Origin: Fibrobacteria bacterium
Lineage (GTDB): Bacteria; Fibrobacterota; Fibrobacteria; UBA5070
Reading direction: 5' to 3'
Assembly (NCBI GenBank): GCA_020633825.1
Contig: JACKCV010000001.1
Coordinates: 124,001-188,000 of the forward strand
Length of the DNA: 64,000 nucleotides
Under the pieces are notes generated by a model that saw only the letters and a list, made by a program, of their open reading frames with translations, was not told where the DNA came from and did not search any database. Below, piece after piece: positions 43,350-51,356 of this stretch. Each line of letters begins with the position of its first letter. Position 1 is the first letter of the stretch. Made by a program: the position numbers and the translations under genes.

Positions 43350-44399
43350 GTGCACCCAGCAGGAGTGGAAGCGAGTTGGGCGGCGGGTACACTCCGGGAA
43401 TCGGAGACCCTCGCAAGATCCGCGTGGACGTTCGCGAAGGCCTATGTGCGTTCCATGCGCCTGTACTACGCCTTCGTGACGGGAATTGGCGGATGGCTGG
43501 GGGTGAGCTTCTACGAGCAGGTGGCGGCGGGTTCGGCGGGCGTGGAGGTCCTTCCGGACCTGTGGCGCAAAGTCGTCATCCTGTTCCTGCTGTTCCTGTC
43601 CTGGGGAATCAACCAGATCGTCAACGACTTCCTCGGACTGCCGGAAGACCGGATCAACGCTCCTCGCCGACCCATGGTCACCGGGGAATTGAATCCCGTT
43701 TGGGCGCTCGCCGTCACCGGATTGCTGCTCATGGCCACGGGTTGCGTGATTCTCCTCTTCCTCGAACCGGTGGCGATGATCCCCTTCCTCGTCGGGATCA
43801 CCCTCAACATCGTGTACGAACACGCCAAGGCATGGGGGTGGGTGGGGAATCTGGTGTTCGGGGTCATGATCACCATGACGAGCATCTTCGGGTTCCTCGC
43901 CAGCGGACCGACCGAGCCACCCTACTTCACTTCCTCGAGGGTCTCCATCCTGGTGGTCCTGGTGGCCATCCACGGGGTCATGACCTTCTTCACCTACTTC
44001 AAGGACTTCGAAGGGGATCGGGCCGTCGGAAAGCGAACTCTCGTGGTCCGCCTCGGGGTGGAACGTTCCCGAAGACTCGGTCTCGTCCTGTCCATCCTGC
44101 CGAGCCTGGTCTTCCTGGCCTTGCACCGATGGAATTTCATCGAGGCGGGCTGGAATCCGACCTTCCTCCTGCTGGGGGGGCTTTCCCTCTTCCTGCAAAT
44201 CCGGACGGCGGTTTCGTTCTACCGGAACCCGGTCGGGGAGGGTGCCTACCGCGGACTGGCGACGAACTTCCGCGCGGGAGTTTGCGCCCAGGCGACGTTC
44301 ATCGCCCTGTACAATCGCGAATTGGCCCTCCAGTTGTTCCTGGGGAGCTATGTGCTGATCGGCTTCCTCTTCGGGCTGCACAAGGATGCCAAGGCATGA
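43350..44399 (+). CDS. UbiA-family membrane prenyltransferase, first gene of lipid operon
   Basis: A 349-residue integral membrane protein with about eight transmembrane helices. The two UbiA Asp-rich motifs are at NDFLGLPEDRINAPRRP and KDFEGDRAVGKRT. The second keeps DxxxD. The first has lost its middle Asp (NDxxGxxxD instead of NDxxDxxxD). UbiA enzymes transfer prenyl or other lipid groups to aromatic, phospho or hydroxyl acceptors in the membrane. The GTG at 43350 has AGGGGGAG upstream; an ATG at 43455 is an alternative. Its stop overlaps the next gene (ATGA). The acceptor is unknown. Confidence 0.85.
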   Translation: MHPAGVEASWAAGTLRESETLARSAWTFAKAYVRSMRLYYAFVTGIGGWLGVSFYEQVAAGSAGVEVLPDLWRKVVILFLLFLSWGINQIVNDFLGLPEDRINAPRRPMVTGELNPVWALAVTGLLLMATGCVILLFLEPVAMIPFLVGITLNIVYEHAKAWGWVGNLVFGVMITMTSIFGFLASGPTEPPYFTSSRVSILVVLVAIHGVMTFFTYFKDFEGDRAVGKRTLVVRLGVERSRRLGLVLSILPSLVFLALHRWNFIEAGWNPTFLLLGGLSLFLQIRTAVSFYRNPVGEGAYRGLATNFRAGVCAQATFIALYNRELALQLFLGSYVLIGFLFGLHKDAKA

Positions 44400-45628
44400 C
44401 GCCTCCCCGTCTCTTCGAATCCGTCCGGATCGGAAGCCACCTACTTCGCAACCGGATCGTGCGCTCGGCCACCTACGAGGGACTCGCCGATGCCGATGGG
44501 GGAATCACACCGGCATACAGCGGTCTGTATCGTCGGTTGGCGGGATTGGGGCCGGGTGCGATCGTGACCGGATTCGCCTTCGTCTCCCCGGAAGGACGTT
44601 CGATGCAGCCTCGCCAAGCCGGTGTCCACGATGCCCGGAACATCGTGCTCTGGCGGAAAATGAACGAAGAGGTTCATCGGAATGGGTCACGCATTTTCCT
44701 CCAGATCGCCCATGCCGGCCGGCAGACCCGATCCGAGGCCACGGGATGCGAGGTGGTCGCCCCGGACGGGCGGGCGTCGGGGTATTTCGGGGGACGCCCC
44801 CGGCCCTTGCGGGAAGACGAGATCCCCAACCGGGTGGAACAGTTCGTCCGGGCCGCGAGGATCGCCCAGGAGGCCGGATTCGATGGCGTCCAGGTGCATG
44901 CGGCCCATGGATACCTTCTCCATCAATTCCTGACACCTGCCACGAATCGCCGCAGGGACTCCTACGGAGTGGATCCCCTTTCGGGAATCGGAACGAAGTT
45001 CCTGGGAGAGGTCCTGGGGGGAATCCGCCAGGCCTGCGGACCGGGCTTCGATTGCTGGATCAAGGTCAGCCACGGCGATTCCCTGAAGAACGGGATGAAC
45101 CCGCTCCGGTTCGAGAGCCTTTTGGCGTTTCTCCAGCAGCAGCCTGTCGATGCGATCGAGGTCAGCTACGGAACCATGGACCACGCGATGAACATCTTCC
45201 GCGGGAAGACATTGCCTCTCGATCGGATCCTGGAGCACAATCCCCGATACCGGATCACCTCCCCGTGGATCGCCCGTCTTTGGAGGTGGTTCGCGGCTCC
45301 GTTCGCCACACGAGCCCTCGAGGATTTCGAACCCGGGTACAACCTGGAGGCCTCCTGCCAGGCAAAACGCTCGGGGTCGATACCGGTGGCCTGCGTCGGC
45401 GGCTTCCGAAGCGGTGGGCAGATGGATTCGGCCATCGCCTCCGGACAGTGCGATCTGGTTTCGTTGTCCCGCCCCTTTCTCCACGAACCCGATCTCGTCA
45501 GAAAGCTCGCCCGGGATCTGGGGCACGAGGCCGGGTGCGTCAGCTGCAACCAGTGCGCGGTGATGTGCGATACCCGCAACCCGACGCGGTGCTACACCGG
45601 AGGAAAACATGGAAGCATCAAACGTTGA
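44396..45628 (+). CDS. Old-yellow-enzyme-family NADH:flavin oxidoreductase
   Basis: A 410-residue FMN-dependent ene-reductase. The TIM barrel shows the RSATYEGLADADG opening, the FLQIAHAGRQTR segment, the catalytic HAAHGYLLHQFLTPATNRR and the later VSLSRPFLHEPDLVRKL. The C-terminus has CVSCNQCAVMC, a cysteine cluster as in the Fe-S-containing 2,4-dienoyl-CoA reductase branch. Such enzymes reduce activated C=C bonds. In this operon it could saturate a polyprenyl or enoyl chain, which is inference. It overlaps UbiA (ATGA) and runs 20 bp into the ACP gene. Confidence 0.88.
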   Translation: MTPPRLFESVRIGSHLLRNRIVRSATYEGLADADGGITPAYSGLYRRLAGLGPGAIVTGFAFVSPEGRSMQPRQAGVHDARNIVLWRKMNEEVHRNGSRIFLQIAHAGRQTRSEATGCEVVAPDGRASGYFGGRPRPLREDEIPNRVEQFVRAARIAQEAGFDGVQVHAAHGYLLHQFLTPATNRRRDSYGVDPLSGIGTKFLGEVLGGIRQACGPGFDCWIKVSHGDSLKNGMNPLRFESLLAFLQQQPVDAIEVSYGTMDHAMNIFRGKTLPLDRILEHNPRYRITSPWIARLWRWFAAPFATRALEDFEPGYNLEASCQAKRSGSIPVACVGGFRSGGQMDSAIASGQCDLVSLSRPFLHEPDLVRKLARDLGHEAGCVSCNQCAVMCDTRNPTRCYTGGKHGSIKR

Positions 45629-45863
45629 ATCGATCGTGTTCGGAATCCTGGAGACCGTTTCCCGATGCGGATTCCAGGTCCGGGGAGATTCCGATTTGCG
45701 CAACGACCTCGACTTGGATTCCTTGGGGACCTTGTTGATCCTCAACGAACTGGAAGATGCGTTCCGGATTTCCCTCCGGGAGGAGGATTTCCACCAGGTG
45801 GCCTCGGCCGGAGACATCGTGGAGATCCTGCGGAAAGCGTATCTCGGAGTGCCCGCGGAATGA
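45609..45863 (+). CDS. Acyl carrier protein, dedicated
   Basis: An 84-residue phosphopantetheine carrier. The attachment Ser38 is in DLDLDSLGTLLI, followed by the LNELEDAF helix, which is standard for ACPs. It starts 20 bp inside the OYE gene and its stop overlaps the alpha-oxoamine synthase start (ATGA). A dedicated ACP encoded next to serine palmitoyltransferase is a known hallmark of bacterial sphingolipid loci, where the ACP delivers the acyl chain to the enzyme. The chain it carries here is not known. Confidence 0.9.
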   Translation: MEASNVESIVFGILETVSRCGFQVRGDSDLRNDLDLDSLGTLLILNELEDAFRISLREEDFHQVASAGDIVEILRKAYLGVPAE

Positions 45864-47050
45864 CCGCCGCCTGGATGCAGGAGCTGCGGATCGACCTCGG
45901 TCTGGCCGAGGAACTCTGCTTCAACCCCTACCACGCGCGGCTGGATCGCGGGATCGGAAGGAATGCCAGTCTTTCCACCGCTTCGGTCCTGGATCTCGCC
46001 TCGAACAACTACCTCGGACTGGCCGACGACCCCCGAATCCTGGAAGCGGCGGGCAACGCCTTGCGGGAAAATGGCATGAGCCTGTGCGGGACACCGATCG
46101 CGACGGGGGGAAATCTCCTGTTCGATGGCTTGTGCCGGTCCCTGGCCGAGTTCGTGGGACTGGAGCGGGCCCTGGTGTATCCCAGCTGCTACCAGGCCAA
46201 CACGGGTTTGTTCTCCTCGTTGGTGGGAAAGCAGGATGTGGTGGTGGTCGACCAGTTCGCGCATTCGTCCCTCCTGCAGGGCATCGCCGCGGTCGGTTGC
46301 AAGGTGCTGCCCTTCCTCCACAACGACATGGGCCATCTCCAACGCGTCCTGGATCGCACCCGAGGGTATCGACGAGTCCTCGTGGCGAGCGAATCGGTCT
46401 TCAGCACGCGTGGAACCATCTGTCCCCTGGAGGAGATGAACCGGCTCGCGCTCCGCTACGGCGCACTTCCCGTGATCGATGATTCGCATGGCATCGGGGT
46501 GCTCGGCCGCTCCGGCCGGGGCATTCTCGAGCATGCTGGCCTGGAGGGCTTCACCGGGATCTACACGGCGAGCCTGGGGAAGGCATTGGCCGGTCAAGGG
46601 GGTGTGGTCGCGGGATCCGCGTCGTTGATGGAATACCTCAGCTACGCCAATGCCTCGTACATCTACAGCACGGCCCTGGTTCCGCCGGTCCTCGGAGGGT
46701 TGTCGGAGTCGCTGCGGATCGTCGAAGAGGAGTTCCAGGTCCGACGGGATCGACTGATCGCGAACCGGGAACTCCTGATCCGAGCCGCCGAGGCTTCGGG
46801 GATCGTCGTCGTCGCGGGTGAGGCCCCGATCGTGAGTGTCCGCACGGGATCCGACCGCGCGACCTTGGCCTTCGCCAAGGTCCTGTTGGCCGAAGGGGTG
46901 TTCTCGACCCCGTTCCTTCCGCCTTCCGTTCCTCCCAACCAGGGGGTGGTGCGGCTGATCCCCAATGCGGCCCTGACCGATGAGGACATGCGGACCGCAT
47001 GCCGTGCCATGGAGCGGGCCGCGGACGCGACTTCGGAGATCCGGCGGTGA
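45860..47050 (+). CDS. Alpha-oxoamine synthase (serine palmitoyltransferase / BioF-like)
   Basis: A 396-residue PLP enzyme that condenses an amino acid with an acyl thioester with loss of CO2. Motifs: DLASNNYLGLADDP, VVVDQFAHSSLLQG, VIDDSHGIGVLG, and the PLP-Lys in TASLGKALAGQGG (Lys241). In this family the product is a 3-keto-amino lipid (from serine), an aminoketone (from glycine) or 8-amino-7-oxononanoate (BioF). The adjacent ACP, lipid kinase and CerR-like SDR favour a sphingoid-base-like product over biotin synthesis, and no other bio gene is nearby. The amino acid used cannot be read from the sequence. Confidence 0.9.
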   Translation: MTAAWMQELRIDLGLAEELCFNPYHARLDRGIGRNASLSTASVLDLASNNYLGLADDPRILEAAGNALRENGMSLCGTPIATGGNLLFDGLCRSLAEFVGLERALVYPSCYQANTGLFSSLVGKQDVVVVDQFAHSSLLQGIAAVGCKVLPFLHNDMGHLQRVLDRTRGYRRVLVASESVFSTRGTICPLEEMNRLALRYGALPVIDDSHGIGVLGRSGRGILEHAGLEGFTGIYTASLGKALAGQGGVVAGSASLMEYLSYANASYIYSTALVPPVLGGLSESLRIVEEEFQVRRDRLIANRELLIRAAEASGIVVVAGEAPIVSVRTGSDRATLAFAKVLLAEGVFSTPFLPPSVPPNQGVVRLIPNAALTDEDMRTACRAMERAADATSEIRR

Positions 47051-48024
47051 AGACCTGGTTCATCCACAATCCCGGATCGGGGAGCGGCGGAACCAAGGGG
47101 CGCAGGGCGAAGGCCATGGTGGAGGACTGGCTGGATCGGCATGCATCGCAGGGGCACGTCTTCACCACGACCCGGACCCTCGAAGACGCCGAACGCCTTG
47201 CCATCGAGGCGCACGAGCGGGGATTCGATCGCGTCGTCGCGGTGGGCGGGGATGGAACCATCAACGGAGTCCTGAACAGTTTCTTCGGTCCGCGCGGCGA
47301 GCTCCGATCCAGCGCCGTCCTGGGAGTCCTCTACACGGGGACGAGTCCGGATTTCTGCCGCAGCCACGGCATTCCACTCGATGTGGGACGCGCCCTGGAT
47401 GCCGTCGTGGCCGATCCTCCCTCGGTCGTCGGGATTCCCGTCGCCGAATGTGATCTCCGGCCCTCTCCAGATGCGACGTTTTCCGTCACCAGGCGCTTCG
47501 CATGCTGCGCGAACATCGGGATCGGACCGCGCCTCGCTGCGAGGGCGAATGCGGGAGCGCGCCATCGATGGGGCGATTTCCTGGGAACCTTCCTGAGCCT
47601 GCTGGATCTCCTGCGCGTGTACGAACCCATGCATCTGGACATGGTCCAGGATGGGAGGGCGTTCCGTCTGGATGCGGTGACGAACGTCTTCCTGGGTCTC
47701 ACCAGGCATGTGGCATCCGGCCTCCAAGTGGCGAACGATCTCGATAGACATCCCGGATGCCTCTACAAGCTCGCGATCAGCGGATTGAGGATCCGCGACA
47801 TCCCGCGCTGCCTGGCGATCCTGTACGGCGGATTGCGCTTCCGGAACGGTCGGCCCATGGCCCTGGAGTACTTCCGGGAACTGTCCGTGCGGCATCCCGG
47901 CGGAATCGCGGAAGTGGAATTCGACGGCGATCCGGCGGGGTTCCTTCCGGTCGGGATCCGGATGGCGGAGCAACGGCTTCCGCTGCTCGTTCCTGGATCG
48001 CCCGACGCGAGGGCCGCGGCATGA
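47047..48024 (+). CDS. Diacylglycerol/sphingosine-type lipid kinase
   Basis: A 325-residue kinase of the DAGK catalytic superfamily. The ATP-binding signature VVAVGGDGTINGVLNSF is clear, and the GVLYTGTSPDFCRSHGI segment replaces the usual GTxNDFAR. The N-terminal WFIHNPGSGSGG loop is standard. Related enzymes phosphorylate diacylglycerol, sphingosine or ceramide (bacterial CerK belongs here). Within an ACP/alpha-oxoamine-synthase operon a lipid alcohol is the likely substrate. GTG start at 47047 overlaps the preceding stop (GTGA), and its stop overlaps the ThiL-like gene (ATGA). Confidence 0.9.
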   Translation: MKTWFIHNPGSGSGGTKGRRAKAMVEDWLDRHASQGHVFTTTRTLEDAERLAIEAHERGFDRVVAVGGDGTINGVLNSFFGPRGELRSSAVLGVLYTGTSPDFCRSHGIPLDVGRALDAVVADPPSVVGIPVAECDLRPSPDATFSVTRRFACCANIGIGPRLAARANAGARHRWGDFLGTFLSLLDLLRVYEPMHLDMVQDGRAFRLDAVTNVFLGLTRHVASGLQVANDLDRHPGCLYKLAISGLRIRDIPRCLAILYGGLRFRNGRPMALEYFRELSVRHPGGIAEVEFDGDPAGFLPVGIRMAEQRLPLLVPGSPDARAAA

Positions 48025-49037
48025 GTCGGGAGGAAGGACTCATCCGAAGGATCACGGAGATCCTTCCCGCCGCCCCAGAGCGGCGTACGGCCGTGTTTTC
48101 CAGCGATTGCGAAGTGGCCCGATTCGGGAGGGAGGATCTTCTTTGCACCCTCGACGAATTCTCCGCGGAGGATCGTCTGCGGACCGACATCCCGGAAAGA
48201 CTGGGCTGGAACCTGGCCTGCGCTTCCCTGGCGGATGTCTTCGCCTGCGGAGGCGTTCCCCGGTTGTACAGCCATGCGATGGTGCCGGCCCCCCAGTGGA
48301 GCGACGCGTACCTGGTGGATTTCTGTCGCGGGGTCGCCTCCGCGCTGCGGGAAAGCGGAACTGGGTTCCTGGGGGGCGATTGGGGTTGCGGCACGGAGTG
48401 GAGGTACACCACCCATGTGATCGGCGCACCCGGCGAGAGGCTGCTCGATCGCTGCGGGGCCCGGGAAGGGGATCTCCTCTACATCACGGGAAAGGTGGGC
48501 CTGGGAAACCTCGAAGCCGCGTTGGGAATCTTCGCCGACCACCCGCTTCTCCGTCCGGCATCGGGACTCCATCGATCCCGTTTCCGGGTCCTCCGACGCG
48601 AGGCGAAGATCGTGGCCCGGTACGCCTCCGCCTGCATCGACACCAGCGACGGGTTCGTGGGGAGCCTCCTGCAGCTTTCCGACCAGAGTTCGATCGGGTT
48701 CGAGATCGAAGGGATTCCCTTCGTCGGGGCCGGGAAATGGGCGAGCCGGATCCTGGGAAGGTCCATCCTCCTGCTGGCGTTGGGCGGTTGCGGCGAGTAC
48801 GAACTTCTGTTCACGGTCCCCGCCGAACGGGAGGCGGAAATGAGGGAAGCCGCCCGCGACGAACGCCTGGTTCTCCACAGGGTCGGCGTCGTCCGGAAGG
48901 AGGCCCGCTCCAGGCGGTGCCATCACGGGGGAGCGGTTCTGGACTTGTCAAAGGCACCGCCGCAGGCACGCGATTTCCCCGATCTCACCGGATACATGGC
49001 GGAATTGGAACGATTCGCCAAGGGAGTGGAATCATGA
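48021..49037 (+). CDS. ThiL/PurM-superfamily protein (thiamine-monophosphate kinase-like)
   Basis: A 338-residue protein that aligns by eye with ThiL along its length: NLACASLADVFACGGVP, FLGGDWGCGTEWRYTTHVIG, LYITGKVGLGNLEAAL, ACIDTSDGFVGSLLQLS and CGEYELLF. The N-terminal metal/phosphate loop is altered (SSDCEVARF), and the ThiL signature GGEDYEL reads GGCGEYEL. No thiamine gene is near, and its ATGA overlaps on both sides lock it into the lipid operon. It probably phosphorylates or dephosphorylates a different intermediate. The true substrate is unknown. Confidence 0.85.
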   Translation: MSREEGLIRRITEILPAAPERRTAVFSSDCEVARFGREDLLCTLDEFSAEDRLRTDIPERLGWNLACASLADVFACGGVPRLYSHAMVPAPQWSDAYLVDFCRGVASALRESGTGFLGGDWGCGTEWRYTTHVIGAPGERLLDRCGAREGDLLYITGKVGLGNLEAALGIFADHPLLRPASGLHRSRFRVLRREAKIVARYASACIDTSDGFVGSLLQLSDQSSIGFEIEGIPFVGAGKWASRILGRSILLLALGGCGEYELLFTVPAEREAEMREAARDERLVLHRVGVVRKEARSRRCHHGGAVLDLSKAPPQARDFPDLTGYMAELERFAKGVES

Positions 49038-50293
49038 CGCGTCGAGTGGTCGTCACGGGAGTTGGCTGCCTGCATGCCATGGGCATCGGCAACGAGGCGT
49101 TCTTCGGAGGGGTGGATTCCATGCGGAGGCCGGTCGAACCGCTGCCCCAATCGTTTCGCCAGGGGTACACCTTCAAGACCGGCCACCGGATTCCCTTGCC
49201 GGAATTCGACATGGCTTCGTTCGGGATCCGGACTCCCATGGGAAAGGTCATGCAGCCGGAGGATCGCATGGCCGTGCAGGCCGCGAAATTCGCGTTGGAG
49301 GACGCCGGTGTCGGCATGAAGGAGACGCGCGATGGCTGGACGACGGATCTGCCGGAGGAGACGGGAGTCCTCCTCGGGGTCGGATTCACGGGCCTGGAAA
49401 CCGCCCTCGACGGGTATCTGGCCCACAACGGGATCCGGTTGGAGTCCCGTGGCCGTCCCGGCTACCATCGTATGACGATCCCCATGCTGATGACGAATTC
49501 CCCCGCGGCTTGGTGCGGCATCCTCTTCGGGATCCATGGCAGGGTGCACACGGTGAACGCGGCCTGCGCTTCCGGCACGATCGCCATCGGCGAGGCCTTC
49601 GAGAAGATCCGTTCCGGGACCATGCCGGCGGCCTTGTGCGGTGGGGTCGAGAATCTCCAGGAGTCGACGGGCGCGGTGTTGCGGGGTTTCGATCAGCTGG
49701 GAGTATGCACCCGCAGTGCGGACGGGGATCCGAGACCGTTCTCCGATGGCCGCACGGGTTTCCTGTTCAGCGAGGGGGGCGCCTGCGTCCTGGTGCTGGA
49801 AGAACGTGGGATGGCGCTGGCGCGGGGAGCCCGTGTCCTCGCGGAAATCGTCGAGTACCAGGAGAACAACGACGCGCATTCGATCGTGCAACTGGCACCG
49901 GATGGACGGAAATTGAAGGAGCTGGTTCGGAAGGTTCTCGGCGGGAGGGAGATCCAGTTGATCAATGCCCACGGCACCGGGACGACGGAGAACGACCGCA
50001 TCGAATCCGAAGTGGTCCGCGAGATCTGGCCGGGGGAGCGGAGTCGTCCTTGGGTCCAGGCCACGAAGAGCCTCCTCGGCCACACCTTCGGGGCTGGTGG
50101 AGCCTTCGAGGCGGCGATCTGCGCGAGGGGATTGCACGAAGGGCGATGGCACGGCACGCCTTGCTCCGAACCCGTGGAGGGAATGCGGGTGCTCGACCGG
50201 AGCGCGGATCTGGATCTCCGAACGGTCCTGACCTTGAGCCTGGGCTTCGGGGGGCACAACGCGGCCCTTGTGATGGAGAAACATGTCCCCTGA
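49034..50293 (+). CDS. Beta-ketoacyl-ACP synthase (KAS I/II type)
   Basis: A 419-residue condensing enzyme with the Cys-His-His triad: Cys178 in NAACASGTIAIGEAFE, His313 in NAHGTGTTENDR and His350 in KSLLGHTFGAGGAFE. The N-terminus VVVTGVGCLHAMGIG and the C-terminal LSLGFGGHNAALVM are typical of FabF-like enzymes. It presumably elongates or initiates the acyl chain on the operon's ACP. It overlaps the ThiL-like gene (ATGA) and the SDR gene (11 bp). No partner chain-length factor is present. Confidence 0.92.
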   Translation: MTRRVVVTGVGCLHAMGIGNEAFFGGVDSMRRPVEPLPQSFRQGYTFKTGHRIPLPEFDMASFGIRTPMGKVMQPEDRMAVQAAKFALEDAGVGMKETRDGWTTDLPEETGVLLGVGFTGLETALDGYLAHNGIRLESRGRPGYHRMTIPMLMTNSPAAWCGILFGIHGRVHTVNAACASGTIAIGEAFEKIRSGTMPAALCGGVENLQESTGAVLRGFDQLGVCTRSADGDPRPFSDGRTGFLFSEGGACVLVLEERGMALARGARVLAEIVEYQENNDAHSIVQLAPDGRKLKELVRKVLGGREIQLINAHGTGTTENDRIESEVVREIWPGERSRPWVQATKSLLGHTFGAGGAFEAAICARGLHEGRWHGTPCSEPVEGMRVLDRSADLDLRTVLTLSLGFGGHNAALVMEKHVP

Positions 50294-51356
50294 GGATTCC
50301 CAATACAGGAGCCCGAGGGTGTGCGTCACGGGAGCGAACGGCTTCATCGGAAGCCACGTCGTCGAGATGTTCGAGCAGGAGGGAGTGGCGTGCTTGTGCC
50401 TGGTCCGTCCAGGGAGCCCGGTGGGCAACCTCCTGGAGGCCGTCGGCCGTCCGCGCATCGCTCGAGCCCACCTGGAATCATCCGAAGCGCGCGACGTCTT
50501 GGTCGAGACCTTCCGAGGGGTCGAGTGCGTGATCCACGTCGCCGGGAGATCGAGCGACTGGGGGCGAGCGGCATCCTTCGAGCGGGCGAACGTCCAGGCG
50601 ACCCGAAACGTCCTCCTGGCGGCGCGGGAAGCCGGAGTCCGCAGGATCATCCTGGCGGGCAGCATTTCTTCCTACGGGGAATCCGACTCGCCCCATTGCA
50701 AGGACGAGGATTGGCCGGCGAATCCGTTGCAGACCTATCCCCTGGGAAGATGGTTCCCCTCGGCCATGAACCACTACCGCCGCACCAAATGGGAGGCGAC
50801 GCGTTGGGCGATGGAGTTCGCGAAGGAGAACGGCATCCACCTGACCGTGCTCGAACCGGTATGGATCTTCGGGGAGCGCGAGGCGAGCAGCGGGTTCCAC
50901 GAGTACCTCGACGCCGTCCGGTCGTTCCCGGTCGTCCCGGGCTCGAGGACCAACCTGTTTCCCGTCTTGTACGTCCGGGATCTTGCCCGGGCGTTCCTGA
51001 GGGTCTACCGGTTGCAGCGACCGGGAGTGGAACGGTTCATCGTGGGCAGCCTTCGGGAACGAACCATGGAGGAGACCCATGGTGCGATGAGGCGTCGAGC
51101 CGGAATCCGTCCACCGTGGCTTCTTCCCCGCGGACCCTCGATGATCCTCGGGACCCTCCTGGAATTCCTGTGGACCTTGGCGGGGAGTACGGCGGCTCCC
51201 CCACTCACGAGATCCCGGGTGGCGATGATGTTCGATTCCATCCGCTTTTCCGCCGAAAGATTCCATCGCGTGTTCGGACCATTCCCGGAGACGCCTTTCC
51301 ACGAGGCCATCGAACGGACGGTGTCCTGGTACGCCTGCAGCAGGGGGATGGCATGA
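50283..51356 (+). CDS. Extended short-chain dehydrogenase / NAD-dependent epimerase family
   Basis: A 357-residue Rossmann-fold oxidoreductase. Cofactor loop VTGANGFIGSHVVE, an IHVAGRSSDWG segment, ILAGSISSYGE with the catalytic Ser, and the catalytic YxxxK in HYRRTKWEA. The bacterial ketosphinganine reductase CerR belongs to this epimerase-type family, so reduction of the 3-keto group made by the alpha-oxoamine synthase is a reasonable role. A dehydrogenase acting on a sugar or sterol-like lipid is also possible. Linked to both neighbours by overlaps. Confidence 0.88.
   Translation: MSPEDSQYRSPRVCVTGANGFIGSHVVEMFEQEGVACLCLVRPGSPVGNLLEAVGRPRIARAHLESSEARDVLVETFRGVECVIHVAGRSSDWGRAASFERANVQATRNVLLAAREAGVRRIILAGSISSYGESDSPHCKDEDWPANPLQTYPLGRWFPSAMNHYRRTKWEATRWAMEFAKENGIHLTVLEPVWIFGEREASSGFHEYLDAVRSFPVVPGSRTNLFPVLYVRDLARAFLRVYRLQRPGVERFIVGSLRERTMEETHGAMRRRAGIRPPWLLPRGPSMILGTLLEFLWTLAGSTAAPPLTRSRVAMMFDSIRFSAERFHRVFGPFPETPFHEAIERTVSWYACSRGMA

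Noticed and set aside
43350..44399. UbiA gene taken as evidence for archaeal-type ether lipids
   Set aside because: No geranylgeranylglyceryl phosphate synthase or geranylgeranyl reductase is present, and the operon mates are acyl/amino-lipid enzymes.
45860..47050. The alpha-oxoamine synthase called as BioF of biotin synthesis
   Set aside because: No bioA, bioB or bioD is nearby, and it is locked in an operon with a dedicated ACP, KAS and a lipid kinase.
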